Assembly: GCF_000004195.4 (NCBI RefSeq)
Contig: NC_030677.2
Location: 57,914,222-57,978,221, forward strand
From: Xenopus tropicalis
Taxonomy: Eukaryota > Chordata > Amphibia > Anura > Pipidae
Reading direction: 5' to 3'
DNA: 64,000 bases
The notes beneath the pieces are model-generated. The model was not told the DNA's origin. It was given only the letters and a program-made list of their open reading frames with translations, and made no database searches. Below, piece by piece: positions 9,955-20,960 of the stretch. Every line of letters begins with the position of its first letter. Position 1 is the stretch's first letter. A program made the translations under genes and the position numbers.

Positions 9955-12900
9955 ATTTTCAGGTTTGGCGGCCATGTACTTATGTGCAACCAGACATAGG
10001 TATCGTTTTATTCAGGGGAACTTGCAGATTGATGGTTAGTAAGTTTTTGGTAGTTGCCATGGAGATTTTGGGGAGAAATCTAGGTTTTTTATCTGGTTTT
10101 TCCTTGATTTCTGACCAAAATCTAGGTTTGTATCTGCTTTTTCCTTGATTTCTGACCAAAGCGCTGACTTCTGCAAGGGACTGCGGCCACAATTTTCCAT
10201 GTAGAAAGAGAAGAGTGGCGTCTCTGAATAGCTGAAGGTGTGCACTTTTCGTAAATATATAGATTGTGGGGGTTATCTCACAGGTAGGGGGGGTTAACAG
10301 TGAAAAACTGCAGGTAGTGCACATAGAGCGCAGCCCCCAAAATTTCAACTGAAATTGCCCTTATGCATTGCCCCTGTTTGGGGGCATTTGGTGGCCACGT
10401 CTTTATGTGCACCCATACATATGGGGTATCGTTTTATTCAGGGGAACTTGCAAATTGAGGTTTAGTAAGTTTTTGGTAGTTGCCATGGAGATTTTGGGGA
10501 GAAATCTAGGTTTTTTATCTGGTTTTTCCTTGATTTCTGACCAAAATCTAGGTTTGTATCTGGTTTTTCCTTGATTTCTGACCAAAGCACTGACTTCTGC
10601 AAGGGACTACGGCCACAATTTTCCATGTAGAAAGAGAAGAGTGGCGTCTCTGAATAGCTGAAGGTGTGCACTTTTCGTAAATATATAGATTGTGGGGGTT
10701 ATCTCACAGGTAGGGGGGTTAACACTGAAAAACTGCAGGTAGTGCACATAGAGCGCAGCCCCCAAAATTTCAACTGAAATTGCCCTTATGCATTGCCCCT
10801 GTTTGGGGGCATTTGGTGGCCACGTCTTTATGTGCACCCATACATATGGGGTATCGTTTTATTCAGGGGAACTTGCAGATTGATGGTTAGTAAGTTTTTG
10901 GTAGTTGCCATGGAGATTTTGGGGAGAAATCTAGGTTTGTATCTGGTTTTTCCTTGATTTCTGACCAAAGCGCTAACTTCTGCAAGGGACTGCGGCCACA
11001 ATTTTCCATGTAGAAAGAGGAGAGTGGCGTCTCTGAATAGCTGAAGGTGTGCACTTTTCAGAAATATATAGTTTGCGGGGGTTATTTCACAGGTATGGGG
11101 GTGTTTAGACTAAATAACTGCAGATAGAGCACAGCCCCCCCTTATGCATTGCCCCTGTTTGGGGGCATTTGGTGGCCACGTCTTTATGTGCACTCATACA
11201 TATGGGGTATCGTTTTATTCAGGGGAACTTGCAAATTGAGGTTTAGTAAGTTTTTGGTAGTTGCCATGGAGATTTTGGGGAGAAATCTAGGTTTTTATCT
11301 GGTTTTTCCTTGATTTCTGACCAAAATCTAGGGTTGTATCTGGTTTTTCCTTGATTTCTGACCAAAGCGCTGACTTCTGCAAGGGACTGCGGCCACAATT
11401 TTCCATGTAGAAAGAGAAGAGTGGTGTCTCTGAATAGCTGAAGGTGTGCACTTTTCGTAAATATATAGATTGTGGGGGTATCTCACAGGTAGGGGGGGTT
11501 ATCACTGAAAAACTGCAGGTAGTGCACATAGAGCGCAGCCCCCAAAATTTCAACTGAAATTCCCCTTATGCATTGCCCCTGTTTTGGGGCATTTGGTGGC
11601 CACGTCTTTATGTGCACCCATACATATGGGGTATCGTTTTATTCAGGGGAACTTGCAGATTGATGGTTAGTAAGTTTTTGGTAGTTGCCATGGAGATTTT
11701 GGGGAGAAATCTAGGTTTGTATCTGGTTTTTCCTTGATTTCTGACCAAAGCGTTAACTTCTGCAAGGGACTGCGGCCACAATTTTCCATGTAGAAAGAGG
11801 AGAGTGGCGTCTCTGAATAGCTGAAGGTGTGCACTTTTCAGAAATATATAGTTTGCGGGGGTTATTTCACAGGTATGGGGGTGTTTAGACTAAATAACTG
11901 CAGATAGAGCACAGCCCCCCCTTATGCATTGCCCCTGTTTGGGGGCATTTGGTGGCCACGTCTTTATGTGCACCCATACATATGGGGTATCGTTTTATTC
12001 AGGGGAACTTGCAAATTGAGGTTTAGTAAGTTTTTGGTAGTTGCCATGGAGATTTTGGGGAGAAATCTAGGTTTTTATCTGGTTTTTCCTTGATTTCTGA
12101 CCAAAATCTAGTGTTGTATCTGGTTTTTCCTTGATTTCTGACCAAAGCGCTGACTTCTGCAAGGGACTGCGGCCACAATTTTCCATGTAGAAAGAGAAGA
12201 GTGGTGTCTCTGAATAGCTGAAGGTGTGCACTTTTCGTAAATATATAGATTGTGGGGGTATCTCACAGGTAGGGGGGGTTATCACTGAAAAACTGCAGGT
12301 AGTGCACATAGAGCGCAGCCCCCAAAATTTCAACTGAAATTCCCCTTATGCATTGCCCCTGTTTTGGGGCATTTGGTGGCCACGTCTTTATGTGCACCCA
12401 TACATATGGGGTATCGTTTTATTCAGGGGAACTTGCAGATTGATGGTTAGTAAGTTTTTGGTAGTTGCCATGGAGATTTTGGGGAGAAATCTAGGTTTGT
12501 ATCTGGTTTTTCCTTGATTTCTGACCAAAGCGCTAACTTCTGCAAGGGACTGCGGCCACAATTTTCCATGTAGAAAGAGGAGAGTGGCGTCTCTGAATAG
12601 CTGAAGGTGTGCACTTTTCAGAAATATATAGTTTGCGGGGGTTATTTCACAGGTAGGGGGGGTTAACACTGAAAAACTGCAGGTAGTGCACATAGAGCGC
12701 AGCCCCCAAAATTTCAACTGAAATTGCCCTTATGCATTGCCCCTGTTTTGGGGCATTTGGTGGCCACGTCTTTATGTGCACCCATACATATGGGGTATCG
12801 TTTTATTCAGGGGAACTTGCAGATTGATGGTTAGTAAGTTTTTGGTAGTTGCCATGGAGATTTTGGGGAGAAATCTAGGTTTGTATCTAGTTTTTCCTTG

Positions 12901-13200
12901 ATTTCTGACCAAAGCGCTGACTTCTGCAAGGGACTGCGGCCACAATTTTCCATGTAGAAAGAGAAGAGTGGTGTCTCTGAATAGCTGAAGGTGTGCACTT
13001 TTCAGAAATATATAGTTTGTGGGGGTTATTTCACAGGTAGGGGGGGTTAACACTGAAAAACTGCAGGAAGTGCACATAGAGCGCAGCCCCCACATTTTTA
13101 GCTGTAATTGCCCTTGTGCATTGCCCCTGCTTTGGAGTGTTTGGTGCCCATGTCTTTATGTGCACCCATACATATGGGGCATCATTTTATTCAGGAGAAG
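9955..13200. repeat. Satellite array with ~425/356/384-bp units and a 780-bp higher-order period
   Basis: The anchor word (T)ATCGTTTTATTCAGGGG recurs at 10001, 10427, 10852, 11208, 11632, 11988, 12412 and 12796, with a diverged copy at 13180. Spacings are 426, 425, 356, 424, 356, 424, 384 and 384 bp. The long units carry an internal duplication of a TCTGGTTTTTCCTTGATTTC segment. Alternating long and short units give a 780-bp dimer (10852, 11632, 12412) whose two copies are almost identical, so the dimer was amplified recently. Open frames of about 70-120 codons on both strands recur with the unit and show no known domain. Confidence 0.92.
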
Positions 13201-13924
13201 TTTGTCTTTCAAATATGCCTTTGTTAGAAAATTTTTATGAGATTTTTTTTTGTCAAATCCACATTTGATCATGCGTCCAAGTTTACGTTTTAGAAAAAAA
13301 AAAAAAATGTCATAAAAAGTTCCAAATTTCACAATGCACTGACAAAAGGTATTTGGCTTTTGAGTGAAAACTACATTGCACCTAGAAACCTGAAGGTCTG
13401 TAGTTTCTAAAGATACCAAACATGAGGGGATATTTTAGATTTACATATAAGTTATGCTGCATTAACTGTTACAAGCGCTTTTCTGCTTTGTTCTGGTGTG
13501 ATATTGTACTAAGTATTGCCTTAGTTTGGGGGTTACTTCTGGACAGGAACTGTGGGGTACCACCACATATTTGGTATCGTTGGAATTGGGAGTATCAGGG
13601 CTTTTACAAACAATAAAAAAAAGTGAGTAAAATTAACTTTTCTATGGAAAAAAACCTCAAAATATACAGAAATTTTTCATAATTTTATTTTTTTTTTACA
13701 TATTTCACCCAAAATACACATCATATCTCCAGAAAAGTTATAAAATTTGGTATGTATGTCGAAGCCCAATTAGTGACGAAAAAAACGATATATAATTTCC
13801 CTAGTTTCGTGGAGGTTTTCCTACCAAAAAACATTGTTAAAGTGAATGAGTACAAAATGCTTAAAAAACGTCTGGCACTGGGGGGAACCGAAATGACGAA
13901 TTCGGCTGGCACTTAAAGGGTTAA

Positions 13925-14679
13925 AGAACAAGGAAGCCGTTCTTACCTGCTCATTCCCGCTAACAAATTATAATTATAATTTTCATGCCACCTATTTGTT
14001 TTTTATCTTTTGTTTCCTTTTGCAAGGAATACATTTTAGTTCTTACTTTCATTCTAGACGTTACTTCCCCACAGTAGCCAAAATTGCTCAAGGCAGATTT
14101 CTTGTCACCAGCCTGAGGGTGCCATCAGATAAAGCAGATTTTCCTGCTCATAACAGAAATGCTATTCCTTTTTTATAAACTACTAAGTGCCACACTTCTG
14201 TTTGTGTGATTTCCCTTCTCTTACAGGTTGTTCACAAAGAATTCAACAAACCAAAAAAAAAAAAATATTTTACAGACTATTTATATCTTTGTAGTATCTC
14301 GGCAGTAAATTTAAAGCAGCTGCTTAATATGCAAAGCAGCTCCATGGTCTTTACAGCACACCTTCGTTTCATGGTATCATCTAGATGTTCATTTGGTAGA
14401 GAGAGCTCAGGCTAGCCTTAATGTTTTCAGATCATATTCCTACAATGATTAAACCTGATGTATTGAGCAGCTGGGCTTTTTGGTGTAGTCTGGGACATTT
14501 GCATTTCTTGCTACATCCCAATAAGAGATGTATTGAATAAAATCTGTACTTACAGATCTTATCTTGATCAAATCTAATGCAAAGTGAATTTTTCTGCATT
14601 TACACCAGTCTTTCAAAAACAACCACATTTAAGCCCTAGTGGAGAAAAAAAAACATTGATGTTGTCAGAAAGACATCAT
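13925..14679. other. Intergenic DNA, nothing recognised
   Basis: AT-rich DNA with a poly-A run near 14261. No gene or repeat border could be supported. Confidence 0.4.
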
Positions 14680-15174
14680 GGGGCCTATTTATTAAAGTAC
14701 GACAGGTACAAAATACAAAAAATTTGTATTTGTTCAGACTGTGTGTATTTTTTACGACTTTTTCATATATTTGCGCAACTCTTTCATACTTTGCGGGACT
14801 TTTTCGTACTTTGCGACAAAATTTGTGTGACAAAATTGTATTGTCGCACCGAGACCGAAAGTTTCGGATTCACTCAAGCTTCGGTATCATGACTTTCCAT
14901 GGGCCAGGTTGGAACTGCAGAGTGCCACTGAGTCCTATGAGAGGCTTCCAAAATCATGCACAGAAGGATCAAAGTCGGAAAGGTTTTCCTGCCGTTTACG
15001 ATCGTTCAGATATGAATATTTCGTGATTTTTGGATCTCCAATACGATATTATTGTGACTAATACGATTTTTTTGTAAGCATTTTCGTGATATTTGCGATC
15101 ATCAGAAATTATCGTATCTAATCTGAATTTTACCCAATTCGGGATTCAAACTCGTACTTTGATGAATCAGCCCC
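14680..15174. mobile_element. Harbinger-type hairpin MITE (degenerate)
   Basis: The left end GGGGCCTATTTATTAAAGTA and right end GATGAATCAGCCCC are diverged inverted repeats of the family that is intact at 31602, 53560 and 54254. CG-containing words (TTTCGTACTTTGCGAC) fill the interior as in those copies. The flanking triplets (CAT and GTG) do not match, so the borders are less certain. Confidence 0.6.
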
Positions 15175-15376
15175 GTGTCTTTTTTTTACTGCATATTTAA
15201 GAGAAAATTTGAATCTCTAAAATTCTCTCAAAAAACTTGATTGCCCAAAAATTACATTATCGAATGTTGAAAATACACCTTCCATTGACTTCTATAAAAA
15301 CTCTAGGTTTTTGCTGGGAAAATCTGAAATTGTGGTCTTTAAAGAATAAGTAAACCTTTTTTTTTTCTATTAATTA

Positions 15377-16030
15377 AAAGTTGTCATAGGGGGCCACCAT
15401 ACTGGGTTTTGTTAGAAATGTCTGCAACACTGGACATGCTCGGCGTGCTGGATTACATGGGACATGTAATAAATAAAATAAATAAAAATAATAAATAAAA
15501 TTTCTATTAATTAAATTTCTCTAAACAGCTTCCCAGAATTGCCTACCTTTGTCCCTCTGTTCTTTCTGACCTGGTTCCTCAGTTACAAGCTGCTTGATTC
15601 CATTCCTTCTTTGTTCAGAGTGAAGCTCCGCCGCCACTTCCTGTTCAGGTCTCTCATCAAGGAAAAAAACCCTGCTAATGCACAGACTGGCTCCTGCTGC
15701 CTCCAGGCATGCGCAGAAGGCTCTCCACTTCGACTACAGGTAGTCGATGTAATGAGATACCTGAACAGGAAGTCAGGGCGGAGCTTCACTGGACAAGGAA
15801 GGAAAGGAATCGAGCAGCTTGTAACTGAGGAACCAGCTCAGAAAGAACAGAGGGGCAAAGGTAGGCAATTCTGGGAAGCTGTTTAGAGTAATTTTATTGA
15901 TAGAAATTTTATTTATTATTTTTATTTATTTTATTTATTACATGTCCCATGTAATCCAGCACGCCGAGCATGTCCAGTGTTGCAGACATTTCTAACAAAA
16001 CCCAGTATGGTGGCCCCCTATGACAACTTT
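15377..16030. repeat. 654-bp near-perfect inverted repeat
   Basis: The left arm starts AAAGTTGTCATAGGGGGCCA and the right arm ends in its complement (…CCCTATGACAACTTT). The arms match for about 300 bp, including a shared AT-rich (AATAAATA)n tract and GC-rich CTCGGCGTGCTGG, with the centre near 15705. The unit also holds sequences such as CAGCTTCCCAGAATTGCCTA on the left and their complement on the right. It is a large fold-back element without coding capacity. A TTTAAAGAATAAGTAAACC edge at 15339 may be an outer TTAA-flanked terminus, but no matching right edge was found. Confidence 0.88.
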
Positions 16031-16243
16031 GAAGGCCTGGATCATTAGTACTCTAGAGACACTGAAACTAAATTCATAATTTCTAGCCATATTTCTTTTT
16101 AGGGTTTAATTATGCTTTAAATGCTACTTTAGTGATTAAGGTATTTTGATACAAAATATGGAAAGACCATTAATCCAGGAAACACCAGGTCCCAAGAAAT
16201 CCACATAATAAATTCCATACCTCTGCAAACATACATACACTTG

Positions 16244-16727
16244 GGGGCCGATTCATTACGATTCAAGTTTATAATTTTTTCACAATTCAATAATAAACAC
16301 AGTTTTTTATTTGAATGATTTTTCTGTATTAATAAGCGACTATCCGATATGCAAGTTTATTCTATTTTTATTCTATTTAGAAAAACTCGAAATAACAAAT
16401 TAAAAAATTGATAAATAAATCCAGAATAGTCAGTATTTATTAAAGAAAAAAAATACAGTAAATAAAAGCTAGGATTAAAAGAAGTCAATGAGAATTGCCT
16501 GTCACAACTTTATATATTTTCCGTTATTAAAACACTAGAGTTTTTTAGCCTCATTGAAAATGAATGGAACAATGTGAGACTTCTTTTCTGAGACAAAATT
16601 TGCGCAGGAATACTCTGTCACACTTTTTCTTAAAAAGAAAAAAAAAGTCACACCAGTTTTGTTGCAGTTATTTTTTTTTTCATAACCACATTTTTTTCAC
16701 ATACTTGAATTTTGATAAATCTGTCCC
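16244..16727. mobile_element. Harbinger-type hairpin MITE
   Basis: The left end GGGGCCGATTCATTACGATT and right end TTTGATAAATCTGTCCC are imperfect inverted repeats. Both are bordered by TTG (16241-16243, 16728-16730), a 3-bp duplication. The interior is AT-rich and non-coding. Confidence 0.65.
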
Positions 16728-19173
16728 TTGAAGTGGAATTAAGGAATTTTGTAAGAACAAGAATTCAGTGCAATCTCTTTATGGTGTTTGCATGTAGAAA
16801 ATGATATTGTAATGTTATAATTGCTCAGATATTATTGTAAAATTATTTTGATACAAACATCATTGTAATGCTATAATGTTAAATATCTTTTATTTCACAA
16901 TGCCAAAATGATCACTGTTGCATCACAACATATCCATTTAATGTCATTAGTTTATATGTCATTGGGATATCACAAATGCTCATTTTATTGTCACTTTGCC
17001 TTTATGTTTACAGTCTAATATGTTGTATTTTTCTAAATATAAATGTGGCACACTTCTTCCACAACCAAAAAAGTGTATGGCTGTCCTCTGCTGCCTGTGT
17101 TTGTATGAAAGTAAACTATGGAGACTGCATTATTTGCAATTAAAGTTTTTATGTAAATAAATTATTTTTCCAGTGCACAGTATATAACAGTAATGATGCA
17201 CACTGTCATTCCTATTAAAATCATCAATTAAAATAATGAGTTCTGCTCAACAAGCTCTCTACAGAGAAAATGTAAAAAGTTTTCCACAGTGCTCTCCCTC
17301 TGCAGTGAAAGTGTCCTGCAGATTGATATTTTTCTAACATATTGACTTTTAATTTTATCCTTGCAATGTTGATTTAAAAGTTCCTCATGGGAGTAAAGCT
17401 GTAGGGTTTTATAGGATGAGCTGTACATATGAAAACAAAAAAGCACACTTCAGGGCATATTCTTTTCCAGCTTTGAAGCATTCATTCAGTATTTCATCTA
17501 TTTTACACTGACCCTGCCAATCTTCACTGCAGCTTGCCTTAGATCTTGGCAAGAAAAAAACATAGTGTGTACAGAAGAAAATGCTTCCCTGAGATACATT
17601 ATATATTCCGATTTTTTTTGTACAAATTTGCAAATGAGCTACTCCACCGCTAATAAGCTGAAACAGTGTGATAATTGCTAATGTCTATTACTGCTATTTT
17701 ACCTGATATTGCAAGGGAATGAGCATTTTGTGACAGCTGCAATTTTGTTTTTATTTACTTCTCTTTTATTAATACAAGACAAACCAGAAGTTATTATTTA
17801 TTAACCCTAATTTACATATTTTAAATATGGGATGGGACTTGTTACCCAGAATGCTTGGGGCCTAGGGTTTTCAAGATAAGGGATCTTTCTGTAATTTGGA
17901 TCAACTTACTTTGTCTACTTAAAAATAATTTAAACATGATATTGAATAGGTTTGTTGTGCCTACAATGAGGATTTACGATAATCAAAGGATTATTACAGA
18001 GGAATAGGAAATCATTTTTTTTTTAAAAATGTAATTGATTAAAATGTAGTCTATGGGTGACAGCCTTCACATTACTTAGAGCTTTCTGGATAATGGGGTT
18101 CCGGAGAAGAAATTCCATACATGTACAGCAGTTATATGTTGATAAAGATAATATTTTAAAGGGACTCTGTCATGACCATGGTATAGTTTTTAATCCTATT
18201 ACACAATTCATATTGCAAATAATTGATTCTGCCTTTTAAAACGTACCAATGAATGTATTTTTTGGTGAATTTTTTAGCTGTAATATTGTGTAGGCAGCCA
18301 TCTCAGTACAATATGCATGATCCTGAGCTTTTAGGAGGAGCGCCACACAAGAGTACTGCTTTTAGATACGTTTCTTCAACTCAGTGTAACCAAAGGAGTC
18401 ATGCGCCGGAGTGCTATTCTCATAGGGAGCATTTTAGCAATACAGCTTTCAGGGAGCTGCTATCTTGCTACCTTCCCATTGTTCTACTGATCAGCTGCTG
18501 GGGGGTAAAAGGGGGGTGGGATGATATCAATACAACTTGCAGTGCAGCATTAAAGAGTGACTGAAGTTTATCAGAGCACAAGTCACATGACTGAGGGCAC
18601 TTGGGAAATGTTAAAACTAAATATTAAAAAAATGTGTTTGCTCTTTTGAAAAACTGATTTCAATGCAGGATTCTGTTGCATTGCTTCATTAGCGCAGGTA
18701 TAAAATCCCTAGGCTACCTTCTACCATTTGGAGTCTGAAGTTGCCATTGTTCAACATGAGGAGAAAAACTGTGCCAACAAAAATCAAGGAAGCTATTGAG
18801 GCTGCAAAACAAGAATAAAACCTTTGGATTGCCAAAATCACCAAGAATTAAGGTCTGTAATAGTAAAGGCCCTATTGCCATATTTTACACCATTATTTAA
18901 TTTGGTATAACCCAAGTCAATGAAATTTAAACAAGGGAACTGACACTGTAAATATGGTGATTCACTTCAAGCAGCAGATGCTTTTTACACCAGATCTTTC
19001 CAGAGTAAATGTATATACAAAATGATATATTTGCAATTATTTATACATTGATGCCTAAAGATCAGTGATGTATTGTGCATTTAAATTGGTCTGCATTTAA
19101 TTTGTGCATTTAATTTGTTCTGCACACATAGAAACAACGATTTTTTCACCTGTGAAACTTGGGATGTTTCTAA
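16728..19173. other. Intergenic DNA with MITE fragments
   Basis: No gene is supported. Bases 17827-18123 are a diverged full-length copy of the TA-flanked MITE. At 18157 a TTAA followed by AGGGACTCTGTCATGACC looks like the left end of another TTAA-type element, but no right end is found. A tiny reading frame at 18756-18818 (about 20 codons) is not supported as a gene. Confidence 0.5.
17827..18123. mobile_element. TA-flanked MITE, diverged copy
   Basis: It contains the family landmarks in the order ATGGGACTTGTTACCCAGAA, ATAAGGGATCTTTCTGTAAT, an AT-rich middle and AGAGCTTTCTGGATAATGGG, ending in CCATACATGTA. It is much more diverged than the copy at 6358, so it is an older insertion. Confidence 0.75.
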
Positions 19174-19492
19174 AGGCCCCCATATATGGGCCGTTAGAAG
19201 CTGCCGATATTGGTCCCTTGGACCGATTCGGCAGCTAATCGGCCCGTGTATGGGCAGAACAGAGCGGCCTGGCCCACCGATATCTGGCCTGAAATTGGCC
19301 AGATATCGATCGGCCAGGTTGGAAAATCCAGTCGGATTGGGAACCGCAAAGGCACGTTGATGCTGTCCCCGACTGCCCCATGGCCGCAACTGTAATCCCC
19401 CAGGGCCAAACAATCGGATTATTTTTTTTTTAAAGCAACTTGCTACCCGATATCGCCCACCTGTAGGTAGGGATATCGGGTAAAGGGGACCT
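19174..19492. mobile_element. Harbinger-type MITE of the 'GGCCATA' family
   Basis: It begins AGGCCCCCATATATGGGCCG and ends GGGGACCT, with TAA on the left and TTA on the right. It holds several internal palindromes (CCGATATCTGGCC with GGCCAGATATCGATCGGCC). Related elements occur at 42649, 44527 and 56897, with a right-end fragment ending at 23846. Confidence 0.7.
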
Positions 19493-20029
19493 TTACAGGC
19501 TTAGTAAATGTGTTACTGGAGCAAATTCCTCCCCATATAGTTGATAACCCCCCTTCTCTGTAGATGACAGACTAAAGCTGCCTATCAACTTCTGCTAAAT
19601 GATTCTATTGGGGAAAAACATTTCCATTACACAGTAATGCAGCTTTGGTACGACTCAAAAAGATGATATCCTTATTAAAGCCATCAGATAGAACTGCCAA
19701 ATATGTCGTCAGCTCTAATACCCAAAACCATAACTGTGCGTATCTCTCATTCCTACAAGACCCAAAATCCAATAATGCCATGTGGCCCAAAATAAGAACG
19801 GCGCCAAAACATAAAAGCTCTACATCACGCTGCCCTTGCCTAAATGTTATCTTAGCGATAAAACATGCAGATGAAAACAATAAGTATCACTAACACCATC
19901 TCTAGCACGCCACTAAATCCCTAGTACAAAACTCCAATCTACCCTCAGCCGCCTAATGAGCAACATTTTACGGCTTCTTTGCGCAGCTTGCTGAGAAAAC
20001 CCCGCCCTCCTAGGGAAGTTCCGCGACAT
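19493..20029. other. Proximal upstream region of ttc29
   Basis: No gene is seen. GC content rises from about 19970 towards the putative promoter. Whether a divergent gene shares this promoter cannot be judged; no supporting exon was seen on the - strand. Confidence 0.4.
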
Positions 20030-20160
20030 CAGATGACGATTGGTGGCTGCGCACACACGGGGCGGGGCAAACCAGTTCCCTGCGAGTTGCCGTGGAGACG
20101 CGTCGTAATGCAGTGAGAGGAGCCGATAGAGGAGCAGGCTCAAGCTTGTGGAGGTGTGCA
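20030..20160 (+). promoter_or_regulatory. ttc29: Putative CpG-rich promoter and first non-coding exon region of ttc29
   Basis: This is a short GC/CpG-rich island in AT-rich DNA, about 2.3 kb upstream of the first ttc29 coding exon. Visible elements are an inverted CCAAT box (ATTGG, 20039-20043), a GC box (GGGGCGGGGC, 20059-20068) and GTTGCCGTGGAGAC at 20086-20099. The last is close to the RFX X-box palindrome typical of motile-cilium gene promoters. No TATA box is obvious. Because the first coding exon opens with an acceptor at 22431-22432, a non-coding first exon must lie upstream. It could end at the GT at 20154, but that donor is weak and I do not fix it. The transcription start is inferred, not seen. 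Confidence 0.6.
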
Positions 20161-20429
20161 TGCAGGGGAATGATTGGGTTTTACTGTGGGTGGCACAGAG
20201 TTTGCCTTTTGTAATGACCAACTCAGCTAAGTAATTCCGCAAACAGACTTGCGATTGCGCTTCTTTATTTCCTATGGATGCGCTCTATCTAGCATAATCC
20301 TGCCTTCCGGTGTTTCATGTGCGTTCGAATTGCACTTCATTCTGTTATATGTATCTCTCATGTATTGTTTGCGTATGCATATCTATAGCTGATAAGTATA
20401 TATACATATATACATACACACACGCTGCA

Positions 20430-20660
20430 TATCTATCATCTATCTATCATCTATCTATCATCTATCTATCATCTATCTATCTATCATCTATCTATCAATC
20501 TATCATCTATCTATCTATCTATCATCTATCTATCTATCTATCATCTATCTATTCATCTATCATCTATCTATCATCTATCTATCATCTATCTATCATCTAT
20601 CTATCTATCATCTATCTATCTATCTATCTATCTATCTATATCTATCATCTATCTATTTAT
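20430..20660. repeat. (CTAT)n / CTATCAT microsatellite
   Basis: About 230 bp of CTAT units are interspersed with CTATCAT variants, followed by a short (AT)n run at 20660-20675. It lies in the first intron or just downstream of the ttc29 promoter. The 159-codon frame through it is a repeat artefact. Confidence 0.97.
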
Positions 20661-20799
20661 ATATATATATATATAGCGACACAAGGAAGGTCCAGCCTGC
20701 AAACTCTCAAAGTTTTTCTTAAAAAAGGAAACACTATTTTACCCTTGTGTATACATTTGTATTTTTATTCTACTGTCATTTCATTATGATTTTCTAGAT

Positions 20800-20960
20800 C
20801 AGTGGTTTTCAACCTTCCTAATGCTGCGACCCTTTAATACAGTTCCTCATGTTGTGGTGACCCCCAACCATAAAATTATTCATAAGACCATCGGAAATAT
20901 GAGTTATCTGATGGTCTTAGGTGACCCCTGTGGCCCCAAACCCCAAAGGGGTTTGACACC
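20800..20960 (+). mobile_element. SPIN-like hAT transposon fragment
   Basis: It begins CAGTGGTTTTCAACCTTCCT and continues with GCGACCCTTTAATACAGTTC, TGTGGTGACCCCCAACCATA and GATGGTCTTAGGTGACCCCT. I recognise this order of words as the SPIN (SPace INvaders) non-autonomous hAT family, which is documented in several tetrapods including Xenopus and attributed to horizontal transfer. The middle is deleted and the canonical right terminus is not present. No 8-bp duplication was found. Confidence 0.75.

Larger units (their letters stand above)
8563..13920. mobile_element. 5.36-kb piggyBac-like element bounded by TTAA
   Basis: The termini are 14-bp perfect inverted repeats, CCCTTTAAGTGCCA (8563-8576) and TGGCACTTAAAGGG (13907-13920). 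They are flanked by TTAA at 8559-8562 and 13921-13924. CCC...GGG ends with a TTAA duplication are the piggyBac signature. Subterminal short palindromes ACGTAGATTCTACGT (8582-8596) and ACGTAGAATCTACGT (8628-8642) are present at the left. No transposase frame is present, so it is non-autonomous. Inside are a promoter-like segment, a 150-bp tandem pair, a 138-bp palindrome and a 3.2-kb satellite array. A related right end lies at 41593. Confidence 0.85.

Noticed and set aside
9980..13095. Repeated - strand frames of 70-122 codons in the satellite
   Set aside because: They recur with the repeat unit, carry no known domain, and vary in length with unit variants.
9955..13200. CRISPR-like array
   Set aside because: Units are 350-425 bp with no short repeat/spacer pattern, and the context is a vertebrate genome.
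18710..18830. Tiny gene with TATAAAAT, ATG, ~20 codons and AATAAA
   Set aside because: Too short, no splice sites or similarity; motif matches are expected by chance in AT-rich DNA.
20310..20789. 159-codon frame rich in Ser-Ile-Tyr-His
   Set aside because: Translation of the CTAT microsatellite.
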